DNA from: Membranipora membranacea
Lineage: Eukaryota > Bryozoa > Gymnolaemata > Cheilostomatida > Membraniporidae
NCBI GenBank assembly: GCA_914767715.1
Contig: OU612072.1
Location: forward strand, 22,196,001-22,260,000
DNA: 64,000 nt
Reading direction: 5' to 3'
Part shown: positions 1 to 10,038 of the stretch, one piece after another
Position numbering within the stretch: the stretch's first letter is position 1
Layout: the number at the start of each line of letters is the position of its first letter
The notes under the pieces: model-generated
What the model saw: only the letters and a program-made list of their open reading frames with translations
Databases searched by the model: none
What the model was told of the DNA's origin: nothing
Made by a program: the position numbers and the translations under genes

Positions 1-1247
1 ATATAAGTAAAAAGAATCATTTCTATATAGGTCAAGTCTTAAATAAAGGCTAGCCTATGTTTGGAGACTGAAATAGTGTAAGCAAAGATTGTAACATTGA
101 ACTCCCAAGCCTCCTCAAAGATACCAGTGAAGTCCTTACATAAATATTCTATTTGTGATCATAAGTTTACCCATAAGCGCAATGAAAAGAAGAAACCTAA
201 TGTATATCTACGAAGCCCAGTGGGGTGTAAAACCAAACCAGACAATTATTGCTGCCCATATAGTAATCAATTCATACTTTTGCAGCTTATTGTTCCAACT
301 TAGAAAGACAGGATATATGATTTTCAATAAGATTAGTCCTAATAGATTAGATGATTTAAAAAATACTTGTATTGAAAGTCTGCTTTGTAAATTAATAGCA
401 AATAGTAAGGCTTTTTCCTGTTCAACAATCAATTAAATGTCCCATAAAGTTAGCTTTGCAAATAAATTTTCTTCTTGGGAACACGTTAATAAAACGGGTA
501 AAATACAAAAGTAAGAGGATCTGAGTTGACCCAGAACTAAATAAAGACATAAATATACAAGCAGCGCTGACGCATTAAAGATAAGCTGAGCAGAGCCAGA
601 TCACCATGCCTCAGACAGATCACCATGCCTCGGACAAATATCAGCTAACCTCGCAGGAAACCAAGTGAAATACTACCTAACTTGATCATGGCGAAGTGAG
701 ATTGATCAGATTTTATACTGAAATGCAATATTTGAGCTTTCCCCTCCCTCTCTCTCACCAAATGTGAACCCAATTAAATAAGGAGGCTTCATTCCGAAGC
801 TGACCTGTTTGATAACTTTAGAGTCAAGGACAATCTCAGAATCCAGCATGAGAACGGGAAGGTTTTTGGTGGATATTTTTGCATTCGGATTGCTCAAGCG
901 CCATCTTAACATTTCTAATCAGTTGGCATATCCAGTCATCATAGCCTGGTCACGCTGCTACTTTTTGGGTTTAGGGTAACCAAAAATGTAGGGGTTGTAG
1001 CGGCTTTAGTTATTTTACAAGTGGTTATAAGTGAGGTTTGTGTTATTTACTCTAAATCAACAAATCAACTCAACTGTAGTGAAATGGAAGGTCAGATTAC
1101 TATGGCTGTCGAAACATCGAGAAAGCTGTGCAGCATGTTATTGAAGAGAGGCTATTCGAGCAATATTCCAATAATGCAATTCATCACATTCTGGGCCTAT
1201 CGACAACCACTCGCCTCTGCTGAGCATGCAAAAGGAGACTCACTGCA
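1..1247. other. Noncoding left edge, shared with copy C
   Basis: No exon could be supported here. Several short open frames (for example 97-303 +, 706-912 -) also occur in copy C, but that is expected from recent duplication and they lack recognisable domains. By position the region should be an intron of the minus-strand RAPGEF1 gene: in copy C the next downstream exon (46,174-46,348) lies just beyond the matching boundary. Confidence 0.5.
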
Positions 1248-2071
1248 CAAACAGGATTACATCTACACTGTCGAATATCACAGTACTCAAATACCGGATG
1301 ACACTTGTGTAATTGGATTAGTTGGTAATGATTTAGACTTATGTAATTATTTTTCTGAAATTAATAGATGCACTGATTTAGATTTACTACTTAATGCTTC
1401 TAAGACAAAGGAAATGCTTTTCTCTACTCAACGTCTCAAACCTAACACTCCTAAACTGAACCTAGATGGCACCAATATATCATTTTGTGAAAAGGTAAAA
1501 TACCTTGGTGTAGACATTGATAACAAACTAAGATTCGAAGATTATGTGCATAAAATAACTGGCAAAGCAAGTCAAAGGATGTATGTTGTTAAAAATTTTA
1601 TGTATCTGAGTTCGAAGCCATTAGCCTCCATGCTGTTCAAAAGTTTTGTAGTTTCACTCTTATTGTATTGTCTACCTGTTTTGCACACTAGCATATATGC
1701 TAAGGACAAGAAATTACTAAGAAAAGTTTTCAACGATGCTAAGAATTTAGGGCTTGAGGAAGGCGATCTCGATACCATTGTTAAACAGAGAACTAAATCC
1801 ATTATCATGTGCTGTTTTTCTGATGAAGACCACTTTATACACGATTTTCTCGAACATTGCCCTTCTGGTCGTCTTAGACATATTAAATATCGCAGCTCAT
1901 GGGGCAAAGACTGTTTTCTGAGGCAAATGTGCATCACACTTAATGAGATTCTTTTTTAAAAAGTCCATAGTTCCATACACTGGTAGCAAGCTCCTATTAT
2001 GACAAAGTATATGCTTCCATTTTTCGCAACATTTAATGTTTGTGATAGCTAATAAATCAATCAATCAATCA
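1248..2071 (+). mobile_element. 5'-truncated LINE fragment (reverse transcriptase C-terminal part)
   Basis: An open frame (part of 1021-1959) encodes the end of a non-LTR reverse transcriptase. It includes a degenerate catalytic box reading IPDDT where FADD/YADD is expected, then LLLNASKTKEM, and KVKYLGVDID, the typical thumb-region motif of LINE polymerases. After the stop at 1957-1959 comes a short 3' UTR ending in (aatc)n repeats at about 2050-2070, the simple-repeat tail common in CR1/Jockey-like LINEs. Copy C runs directly from the base matching 1247 to the base matching 2072, so this is an insertion with a clean empty site. No target duplication longer than about 2 bp is visible. The fragment lacks the endonuclease and most of the polymerase, so it is dead on arrival. 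The in-frame ATG at 1021 is flanking DNA, not element. Confidence 0.85.
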
Positions 2072-2145
2072 AATTAACATGCCAGAGCTAAACGAACTGA
2101 ACTGATGCTCAAGGACAGATTCTGAGCAGAAATGTTCGCAAGATG

Positions 2146-2374
2146 CATACTGCTTGCAGATCGACTCTGTGATACGAGTCTCTCTGCACCGTAGCTACAA
2201 TGCCACAAACTGGCCCAATTGACCTAATTACACTTTGCCTATAGAAGCTCACTTTTAACCAGTTCGGGCCGGTTCAGAACTATAATTTAGGAACTCAAGC
2301 ACATTTGAATTAGTTCAGTCGCTACGGTGCAAAGATAACCAGCCTGAATTGATTGGTGCATATGCGCAAAGTGT
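2146..2374. mobile_element. 229-bp non-autonomous element with 8-9 bp target duplication
   Basis: The element is flanked by direct repeats gcaagatg at 2138-2145 and 2375-2382. Copy C has a single copy of this octamer (near 47,955) and no insert, so this is a true insertion. Its reverse complement is related to 16,000-16,235 in AP2S1 intron 1 (shared stretches around actttgcgcat, caatcaattcagg, gggccagtttgtg). A weaker relative lies at 37,757-37,995. An 8-bp duplication fits a hAT-type MITE, but the terminal inverted repeats are weak, so the class is uncertain. Confidence 0.75.
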
Positions 2375-3106
2375 GCAAGATGAGCAGCACATTGGTGCGC
2401 AACCAAAACGTCAATCAGCAGAGATAAATCATATGAGGGATCAATGTAGCACTGCATTCGTAAGTGAGAAAATTGCAAAGTTTCACATTCAGTGATGGGA
2501 TAGCTGCTAGGAGTTATTAGGATACCGAAACGAATATATAAAATTCTTCATAATAATATCAGGGCTGTTATGTCTTGTGAAGCTTGTTCTGGTGAAATAA
2601 TTTGTAAAAACAATAAATCTTATAGGATAGACTAAAATTAAGTGAAGCTTGGGACCACATGAGTGTATAGTTCGACTATATTTGCCGCCTCAGCTCCCGT
2701 CAAACAACAAGTTTAGGTGAAACCTCTCAAAATACAAATTCTATAGACCTCACCCTATGGGCGTTCAACGCCAAGAAAAATAACATTTAAGTGCAAGTGA
2801 TCCAAGATTTGCCCTCTAAATTCAGCCACATCATAGAAAAGAAACCCTGATATAAGTAATACCAATATCCCACTATATATGTGAATGTGTTAGATTTTTG
2901 CCTGAGTGCCCTGTCCGCTTCAATAAGGGATTGATTGAAATCACTTGGGCACACAGGCTAGTTAGATATAGAAATATGATCTAAATGGCGTAAAATGCGT
3001 AATTGAGTCCAACACACTCTGCTTTTCTCAGGGATGGTAGAATTCACATTGATAAAAAAGAAGAAGGCTGGATCTCGGCTGAAAGGAGGGCAGAATGTAG
3101 AATTAC

Positions 3107-3160
3107 CTGAATCTGCGTCGACGTTTACCAGTGACATTAAACTGTCGGCTGGCCCTAAAT
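3107..3160 (-). CDS. RAPGEF1: RAPGEF1 short exon inside the REM domain, copy A
   Basis: 54-nt exon encoding about 18 residues (begins LGPADSLMSL), with acceptor tgcag and donor gtaat. Entry and exit are both phase 1, so it is a symmetric exon that can be skipped in frame. In vertebrate C3G the preceding exon joins almost directly to the sequence equivalent of the next exon (EAFLTTYRTF), so this is an extra segment here, either lineage-specific or a cassette exon. In copy C the same exon (48681-48728) is 6 nt shorter, again in frame, which is mild evidence for coding constraint. Confidence 0.6.
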
Positions 3161-6100
3161 CTGCACACAAAACACAGCTAAAGTTAGAGGATGAATTATA
3201 CACAAAGTAAGCTTTCATGTTTATACCCCTCTAAATCTTATACCCACACATTTAGTATTTACTAAGACATGGCCTCAGACATGGACATTCTAATGGTGGC
3301 CTTCTATAGTACATTTATGGTTCTATAACCGGCAGCACAGTAGCGTGAAAAGCTAGTTATTGGCGGCAGCGGACGGTGTATGATGCTCATGACATATGAG
3401 ATTACACATGGATGAATGGTCTGTCTGTCTACAGAGAAGGCTTTTCGACTCTAAAACTAAGTCTGAAAAACGCCCATTCATAGAACATCCCTATGTAAAC
3501 TCACATATGCCTACCGCAGTAAAATTGAGCGGCCGTTTTAAGCAGCAAGTTGGCTGGTAGCAGAAAATAATATTAACAGTACTATCAGCAAAGAAAAACG
3601 CTGAAATCTGGCAGCGGATCTATCATTATAGCAACTTAAACTGCAATGCGATGACATAAAGTTACATTTGCCACCAGCTCAAATGCCAATTAAATGAGAT
3701 GAGATATAATTGTTTATCATACCGTGTTTTCCTACGTGTGTAGCGTACACTACGAGGGCGTCTACACTACCACCCTTCAGTCCTGACATGATCTTTGACG
3801 AGCCACCCTAAAAGCAAAACATTGGTAAGTGAATGAAATATTCAGGCATCGATACAAGCATCGGCAACTTACATCCAAATATTACACTAGAGAAGTTATG
3901 TATTTGCATGAGGAGAAGCTAGCCATTTATATATTCCATGTTTATTCTGGAGAAGAATAAGTCCTTAGGACTTGTACCCAGAAAACAGAAAAATTGATAA
4001 AAATATGGTGTAGAATTAAAAAGACATGTAACTAAAAATCAAGAACAATGACAGGTAAAATTACAACGTACACGCAGGCATTAATTAGCAGTAAAACATT
4101 ACACAAGTTGATACACAATAGCTAGGAAAAGAAAAGTTAGAACAATGTAGCAGTAGGCTAAAATGAAATTTCATATACTATCAAACTATCTGACATTCAA
4201 CCTTAGCTAACATTTACACACCCACTTGGCTCCATATAGACTCCCACCTCAGGCAGCAAAAATATAGTGCAAGCTAACATTAAGTTACCCCTAAACCAGC
4301 TAAATTAAACTCAATACCCAATACAAACAGTTGCATAAGGGAAGGCAACTCCCATCCATCAAATTAACAAAAATTAAGAAGCTAACATCCTATTGTATAC
4401 ATGAGGACAACAGTTTGTAATACAAGGACGCCGCTTCGCACATATTATTACAAGATTACCTATTATCTACCCTAGGAGAATAAATATCAGCTAGATTCCA
4501 GGTTAGACTGTTTAGGGGTGACTTTATGTTAGCTACTGCCAATTAAGGCTAGCTAAAGTGGATGTGTAAATGTTAGCTAGCAATAATATTCACTATTCAA
4601 AGAATAAAAGCGAGTTTTTTTCCTCCCTCTAATACCTTACTTATAGCATCTAGCATCTTGCGCCCCTAATTGTAGTACTGACCTTACGATGATGGTGATT
4701 GGTTGTTTTAGCAGTGCTGGAGGAGGCGGTACTTACCTTACGATGATGGTGATTGGTTGGTTTAGCAGTGCTGGAGGAGGCGGTACTTGCCTGACAATGA
4801 TAGTGATTGGTTGGTTCAGCGCTGGAGGAGGCGGTACTTACCTTACGATGATGGTGATTGGTTGGTTTAGCAGCGCTGGAGGAGGCGGTACTTGCCTGAC
4901 GATGATGGTGATTGGTTGGTTCAGCGCTGGAGGAGGCAGTACTTACCTTACGATGATGGTGATTGGTTGGTTTAGCAGCGCTGGAGGGGGTGGTAGTATT
5001 AGATGAGATACTACCGACAGCACTGTCACTGGATGTGCTACTACCTTCACTTTCTCTGACTAAAATAGAGATATTAGGTAAAGGTCATTGTTTACTGATA
5101 ACTAACTATACTGCTATTATTCACAGGTGCTACCCTATTCACAGTCACTATATGCTACCTTATTCACAGGAGAATGAGGTGGCTCAGTTGGTTGGAGCAC
5201 CGGTCCTTTAGCATACAAATGTTGGGGTTTGGTTGCACTAAGGTGTACTCCGATCTGCCTGCAAAGAGAGACCAACCTGGCGCGGATATTACGCCTCAGC
5301 CCCCTTTTTTAAACAAGTCACTATATTACAAACTTAGTATAGATCTAAAGTGATCTATGACTAAAATGGAGAGATCAATTCATGGTTTCTGTTTACTGAG
5401 AACCAAGTTTACAGCTAGCATGTATGATATTTTACTATAATATTGTGTTAATTGAAGTTCTAGGATACATCTCTGAAGGGCCATCATACACATTAAAAAT
5501 GTACTGCTTGATAGACTGAATAGCTATATAGAACGCTAATATATATATACATATATACATATATACATCGTATATATATATATACATATATACATTGTAT
5601 ATATATATATACACATATAAACATATATATATATATACATGTATCGCTGAAGTCACATAATGGACAGACTTTGAGCATGTTTGGGATTATGAGACTGATA
5701 GCCTGCAGTAACGCCCGAGATTGGTATCTTATGAATCCTCCTGGCAGGAGTAGTTCTATGTGACAAGCGCCAGGAAATGGGCCACATCACATATAGTGAC
5801 GCGAAAGTTTATTGTAATAAGGAGACACCAACCCCCCCCCCCAACATAAGACAAGACACCGGTGGAGCACTTACTGAGAAGTTCTCTCACATCCTCCATA
5901 TCCAGAGGATTCAGCTCGGCGTACTCAGGGTCCTCAGGCTTGGTGTCTGAGAGAGCTAGTGATGATCTCTGTGAGGACGGCCCGTATGACTCATCACCCT
6001 CACTCACCTACAGCATTATTATAAGAAACTAGGCTATAGTGAACAGAAGGGTTACTGATGGCAAAAGAATCTTCCATCCTGCGTATGGGATTTTTTATTG

Positions 6101-8690
6101 ATTATTAATAATCTATTTTTTCTCCACAGCACATGTCGGCTTTTGCCTATCATCTAATTTGTTGAATTTGAATGAATTTTTATTGATCATTGACTGATGT
6201 GACATCTTCACTTTCTCAAGTAGTCAGTTTGACAGCGCCAGCAAAATATTTTATGTTTTCAAATCCAGATTCTGACCTCAGTGAGATTTTTGCTGCCGCT
6301 CCCTCAGTCCCCTCCATCCCATCATGGAGCATCATAGCATGCCTGTGTTCTGGACACTGATGTTGCGGGTGGTACATGTAGCCCCCGGCTCCGCCATTGT
6401 GCATCAGCATAGCCTGTCAACGAACACAATTCATTACAGTTTCAATTACCATTCAAAGTTCACTATACATTCATAAAAAACACAGACAAATTGGCTTATA
6501 TCCAAAGAAAGCTATCACATAATTATAAGCCTGTAATTCATATAGATCACTTTATATTCATAATGATATAGTCTACCATATGAGGGGAACTTAATCTTAT
6601 TAACCAGTAGACTTAGCCCCCAAGAATCTTACCCCCCCCCTCCTCCGACGGGGGCCAAGTCTGAGAACTATGTAGGAGTTTGCTAAAATTGTCTGCTCCT
6701 GTAAAATACAAGTACTAAAGACATCTTCTAGAACTGCAATATCTTTTGAGTTTTACTCCTCCCTGAAGAAAGATGTTATTCTGTGGGCCGTCATTGAAAT
6801 GTGTGCATCTTTTGTTTACCATCTACAACTCTAAATATCCCCAGAAGAAGCTAAGGGACAAACGCCAATGTAGTCTGGGCCCTCCAGACCTTTGCCCCGC
6901 CTGATGGCCCCCGGCGAGGGGGTCGCCAATGTCTTTATTTAGTAACCTCGTTACGCGGCTCCTCTTTTTGGTTAGGGGAAAGTAGCTGGGTGACAAGGCT
7001 ATCTATTTAGTATTAAGTATGTTTGCCGTAGCCTGTAATTTGGACATAATGATGACCTAATGACTGGATTATGGATAACATCTGCAGACAGTGAGATCCA
7101 GTCAAATATATCACTCTGACCTGAGCTGACTTGATATATGGGGGTAGCGTCTTATAAGGCTTCCTGCACTACAAACTAGCCTAGTGCCATATTATAATGC
7201 ACAATTAAATGTTCTTAATGTTTGCTATGTCCAGTACTTAGATTTTTAGTGTGTGGTTATAGGGTGTTTTTAAGTGAGAGCGCATGTGGGCCTACTCAGT
7301 GTCAAAAGTTAATCCATTTTGGTAAGCAAGGCTGCCACATTTTCTGTGATGGCAGGTTCAAATCAGAGACAGCAACAGAAGTTCAGGGGCGTGTCTGGGG
7401 GGACTGTCCAGCGGGGGTCGAGAGTCTAGGGGCTCAGACTACAGACGACATATAGTCAAGTCAAAAATAGATGATATTCTTTGGATAAAGCAAGCCTTAG
7501 GCGTTTATGTAAAACAATGTGCTCAAACATTGTCATGTGGACCCTACACAGCCAATGACCGACTAAATAATGCACATTTGGAAGTCTCTGTACTTTGTGA
7601 CCTCCTGTGTGGATAACGAGATTTACTCACATGATGCTGGAAGAGTTCCCGTTGATGTTGCTCTTGCATGTGGAGGTAAAATTGACGTGATGTAAAACTG
7701 TCGACGGGATTGAACTCCGATAGTTGTGTCTCGGTGCCAAACACATGCATGTATGACTCAACTGTGAAAATATGAGAAATTAGTGATGGTTAAAACAAAG
7801 TATAGTATTCGGGATAATGTTAACTTAACCTATCCAAGTTCCTAATCATGTGTAGTCAATATATCATCCCCCCTGCAGGGTGAAGTGGGAGGGGTAAGAT
7901 AGCGGGATGTCGCTAACTAACTACTGTATGGAGCCTGTGAACAGAAACTAACAAATCACTTTAGATAATGTCAATCAGGTACGCCTTGATCAAAGTTGCA
8001 AACCAAAATACCCTGAGCCACAATAGATTGACAATAAAAAGCATACACATAAAATAGCATAAAAACTTATTTTTGTAGATAATTTACTAAAGTTATACCA
8101 AGTTTAGAGATAGTTGGTTTCTTTTTGTGCTATGTCGCATCTGCTCACAAGTTTATGACTTCTGGCGTCTAGAGACAATCCTAGTGCACTTTGTTACATC
8201 TCCAAACTCAAGTGTCAAGAATACAACGCAAACAATACTTTATTATCTTAATACCAGGACAATTACAAGTGATATTATCCGACCTAACCAATCATGACTT
8301 GTGTAACAAACTCTGAACCAATCAGAATTCAGTTCAAAATGCTCAAACAATACATTGTGGTGGGGAAACTATCCAACTATTCTATTGCCTTTATCTAACT
8401 GGGATAAATCAATTAGAATATCCCAAAACAAAAAACAACCAACCAGTGATCTTGATTACAGAAATAAACCTAGAATAAAATATCAGCCAGTTGATTGTAA
8501 CCTTGTCTCCCAGCACATAACCAACATACACGACATGAATAATTGATGCCTATGAGCTCTTGGTCATCCCCGTGACTGTATACCTTTATAGACGTTGACA
8601 CAGACCCCACAAAATGAGCATTCAGCACCCCACCTGGTGATACTACACGCCCTCTCTCAAACAATCTCTGCTCAAATACGTCCCTAACAC
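3107..8690 (-). CDS. RAPGEF1: RAPGEF1 (C3G)-like Rap1 exchange factor, middle and start of REM domain, copy A (partial)
   Basis: This is the partial minus-strand gene. Exons in transcript order are 8690-8584 (uncertain), 7761-7631, 6413-6277, 6002-5875, 5059-4947 (variable 3' end down to 4683), 3807-3723 and 3160-3107. The phases chain correctly from 7761 on (0, 2, 1, 0, 1, 1). C3G activates Rap1/R-Ras by nucleotide exchange downstream of Crk. The identification rests on the REM start (KGGSVDALVVYATH, like the RGGSGDILLVHATE region of vertebrate C3G), on an acidic segment before it, and on the downstream exons of copy C. The upstream exons are Ser/His/Met-rich linker, like the variable SH3-binding region of C3G. 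The catalytic domain lies beyond the left window edge, presumably as in copy C. The N-terminal helical domain is missing upstream and is found instead on the other strand at 20,081. Confidence 0.8.
3723..3807 (-). CDS. RAPGEF1: RAPGEF1 exon with start of REM (RasGEF_N) domain, copy A
   Basis: 85-nt exon, acceptor ttttag and donor gtatg, read in phase 0 as 28 residues that include SGLKGGSVDALVVYATHVGK. This corresponds to the beginning of the C3G REM domain (consensus GGS..ALVVHATE). The identical exon is at 49291-49375 in copy C. Confidence 0.8.
3929..4170 (-). mobile_element. Copy A-specific insertion of about 240 bp, possible LINE 3' tail
   Basis: Copy C runs from the sequence at about 3,928 straight to that at about 4,171 (near 49,495). 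The insert has short attt repeats at both edges. On the minus strand it ends in an A/T-rich stretch of ataaata type after an otherwise unique sequence, as in LINE 3' ends. No coding domain is visible, so the class is uncertain. Confidence 0.45.
4683..5059 (-). CDS. RAPGEF1: RAPGEF1 Ser/His-rich linker exon ending in a tandem splice-donor array, copy A
   Basis: The acceptor (ttttag) precedes 5059. The first 113 nt, in phase, encode a Ser/Thr-rich linker ending NHHHRK at donor AAG|GTAAGT (4947). Beyond it lie five more units of 54 or 51 nt, each encoding STASSSA(A/E)KPTNHHH(R/C)(K/Q) and each ending in another donor: CAG|GCAAGT at 4896, AAG|GTAAGT at 4842, CAG|GCAAGT at 4791, AAG|GTAAGT at 4737 and AAG|GTCAGT at 4683. 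All spacings are multiples of three and the frame stays open across the array, so any donor gives an in-frame product differing only in linker length. The opposite strand also has an open Gly-rich frame, which is a by-product of the repeats. Confidence 0.7.
5171..5310 (+). mobile_element. tRNA-derived SINE, copy A
   Basis: Begins with a good RNA polymerase III A box (tggctcagttgg) about 5 bases in, followed some 45 bases later by a degenerate B box (ggtttggttgc), the layout of a SINE with a tRNA head. The body runs to a c/t-rich end near 5,310. The same element is in copy C at 50,531-50,670, so it predates the duplication. It does not fold as a usable tRNA gene because the B box is degenerate. 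Confidence 0.6.
5538..5644. repeat. AT-rich microsatellite (tatatacata type)
   Basis: Alternating ta/ca dinucleotides in imperfect blocks. The Tyr/Ile-rich open frames on the minus strand are artefacts of this repeat. In copy C the tract is interrupted by about 320 bp of unrelated DNA (50,912-51,232). Confidence 0.9.
5875..6002 (-). CDS. RAPGEF1: RAPGEF1 exon: acidic segment before the REM domain, copy A
   Basis: Encodes EGDESYGPSSQRSS, then an acidic run and EYAELNPLDMEDVRELL, resembling the EEEVDELSLIDHNEIMSRL segment of vertebrate C3G just before its REM domain. The donor is gtaagt (5870-5874). Two acceptors are possible, tgtag before 6007 and gtgag before 6002. Only the second keeps phase with the upstream exon (exit phase 2). 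Copy C equivalent: 51538-51665. Confidence 0.65.
6277..6413 (-). CDS. RAPGEF1: RAPGEF1 Met/His/Gly-rich linker exon, copy A
   Basis: 137-nt exon with acceptor gacag and donor gtcag, encoding a linker rich in Met, His, Gly and Ala (start AMLMHNGGAGGYMYH). No domain is recognisable. Assignment to RAPGEF1 rests on strand, phase (0 in, 2 out) and its position between two exons that align to C3G. Copy C (51935-52072) has one extra t in a homopolymer, which shifts the frame there. Confidence 0.55.
7631..7761 (-). CDS. RAPGEF1: RAPGEF1 linker exon (SYMHVFG...), copy A
   Basis: 131-nt exon, acceptor cacag and donor gtgagt, encoding ESYMHVFGTETQLSEFNP followed by a Gln/His-rich end. It resembles the AYMQLLEDYS...FYQ..NEHIYQQ segment of vertebrate C3G in order and composition, but the match is weak. 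The same exon is at 53339-53469 in copy C with only small changes. Confidence 0.55.
8584..8690 (-). CDS. Candidate exon (VRDVFEQRLFERGR...), copy A
   Basis: 107-nt open segment with acceptor ttag and donor gtatac, encoding about 35 residues (VRDVFEQRLFERGRVVSPGG and on). It is open and conserved in all three copies (A; C at 54274-54380; D at 41614-41720), including both splice sites. The exit phase (0) does not fit the next exon downstream (7761-7631 needs phase 1), so it may belong to another gene or splice elsewhere. No family was recognised. Confidence 0.45.
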
Positions 8691-8885
8691 CTAATTTTTT
8701 GATTTTTCAAGTCTTTTACATCTGGAGGACAAAGTTTCAAATCACTGTGACCAACATTTGAGGAATAATGACCTGAAGTAGAAGTGCTGGCTCAATTGGT
8801 AAGAAAACTTTTATTCAGATACCTTAACTCAGCAAGACGCTACAGTCGAGCTAACATTACCGCAATTACTGTACTAAGCCGACCA

Positions 8886-9033
8886 TTGAGTGTGTCTGTT
8901 GTTGTTTTCTCCTCATGAAACACTTATATTGCGTCTTGTAACTCCCTCCCTCCCTATTCAATTGAAGGACATTAACAGGGGGAGGGAGGTGTTGAGTATT
9001 TCATAAGGAGAAAACAACAGCAGACACACTCAA
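8886..9033. mobile_element. 148-bp foldback MITE, copy A
   Basis: Terminal inverted repeats of about 37 bp starting ttgagtgtgtctg...; the right arm reads cagacacactcaa on the top strand. A second, inner inverted repeat (actccctccct / agggagggag) gives a near-complete hairpin. Related copies lie at 54577-54721 and 41917-42061. Confidence 0.8.
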
Positions 9034-9398
9034 TTTCCAGCTTAAAATATAGTCAATGTCATAATGTTAGCTCCGCCATTACATTATCCTGAAATTTGGA
9101 TCCCCGAAGAGCAAAGCTTTTCAACCAACAAGTCAGCACTTCTGTTTCAGGACATTACTTCTCTCAAACTCATCACAGAGATTTGAAACTGGGACCTATA
9201 AATGTAAAAAGACATAGATAAACAATATATATTAGGTTAGAGCACCCTCTATAATACCCACATCATTGTAGTGTCTCCTGTATTGGTTGATATCTAAAGG
9301 ATATAGTTTTACTCAAGTGGCAGCAGGTGAGAATTTGTACAATTCTGTTTGATCAACAAATCCAAGACGTTTTATGGATACTTGTGATCTTATAACTT

Positions 9399-9502
9399 GT
9401 AGATCTCTAATGATATAATCATCTTGTCTTGTGGATCTAAGAATATTATTAATATTATTCTTAGATCCACAAGACAAGATGATTATATCATTAGAGATCT
9501 AC
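9399..9502. repeat. Perfect 104-bp palindrome
   Basis: Every base from 9399 to 9450 pairs with its complement in 9451-9502 (centre gaatattatt|aatattattc), with no spacer. In copies C (about 55,089-55,186) and D (about 42,429-42,531) the same hairpin has mismatches and small deletions, so only copy A is perfect. Confidence 0.95.
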
Positions 9503-9557
9503 TGTTAGGGTTACCAAGTGCTCAGATTATCTTTGTCACTTTATTAGCCCTTCTATA

Positions 9558-9864
9558 TTAAACCACTGCTGACACTGCTGGGCTTTGCCCAGCGGAGCCA
9601 CCAGTCAAAAATTTAAATAGAGAGTTGTGGCATCAAAACATCTAGCCAGTAGCTTTGAGTGGAGTTATATGAGTGCACATATTGTAGGGAGTATTTTCTT
9701 CCCAAGCCATCCACCATTAGAAATGACAAATTTTGTAGTTGACAAATCAGGCGGTTTAAAAATCTAGCTGAGATCCAACACTAATAAAAATGTTGGATCT
9801 CAGCTAGATTTCAAAAGCACCTGATTAGTCAACAACATGCCCAGCTGTGGCAGCAGTGGTTTAA
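9558..9864. mobile_element. 307-bp MITE with nested hairpin, copy A only
   Basis: Terminal inverted repeats begin ttaaaccactgctg and end cagcagtggtttaa. Inside, 9760-9780 and 9791-9811 form a 21-bp perfect hairpin arm with a 10-base loop. Copy C lacks it. Copy D carries its left part (42570-about 42829) and stops soon after the inner hairpin. Confidence 0.8.
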
Positions 9865-10038
9865 GATAATAAGAACTAACGCACTGGTGATCAACACCTG
9901 ACTGCCAACATCAAAAATTCTAATAAGATTGAAATTTCAATTGTCTGATTTTTAAACTTGTTATTGAAGATATTTATAATTTCTCTTCCTGCTAGTAGCT
10001 TTTGTTTGGAATAATTTGAGCACAGCAGGCTAACTTAC

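Noticed and set aside
97-303. 68-aa frame also present at 46748-46954
   Set aside because: Similarity reflects recent duplication, not selection; no domain, and it lies in a probable intron.
4689-5006. Gly-rich open frame on the plus strand with repeated MMVIGWFSSAGGGGT units
   Set aside because: It is the complement of the RAPGEF1 linker exon array; splice sites and C3G context support the minus strand.
4683-5006. CRISPR-like array
   Set aside because: The 51/54-bp units are contiguous tandem coding repeats without spacers, in an animal genome.
5435-5678. Tyr/Ile-rich small proteins on the minus strand
   Set aside because: Pure translation of a TA/CA microsatellite.
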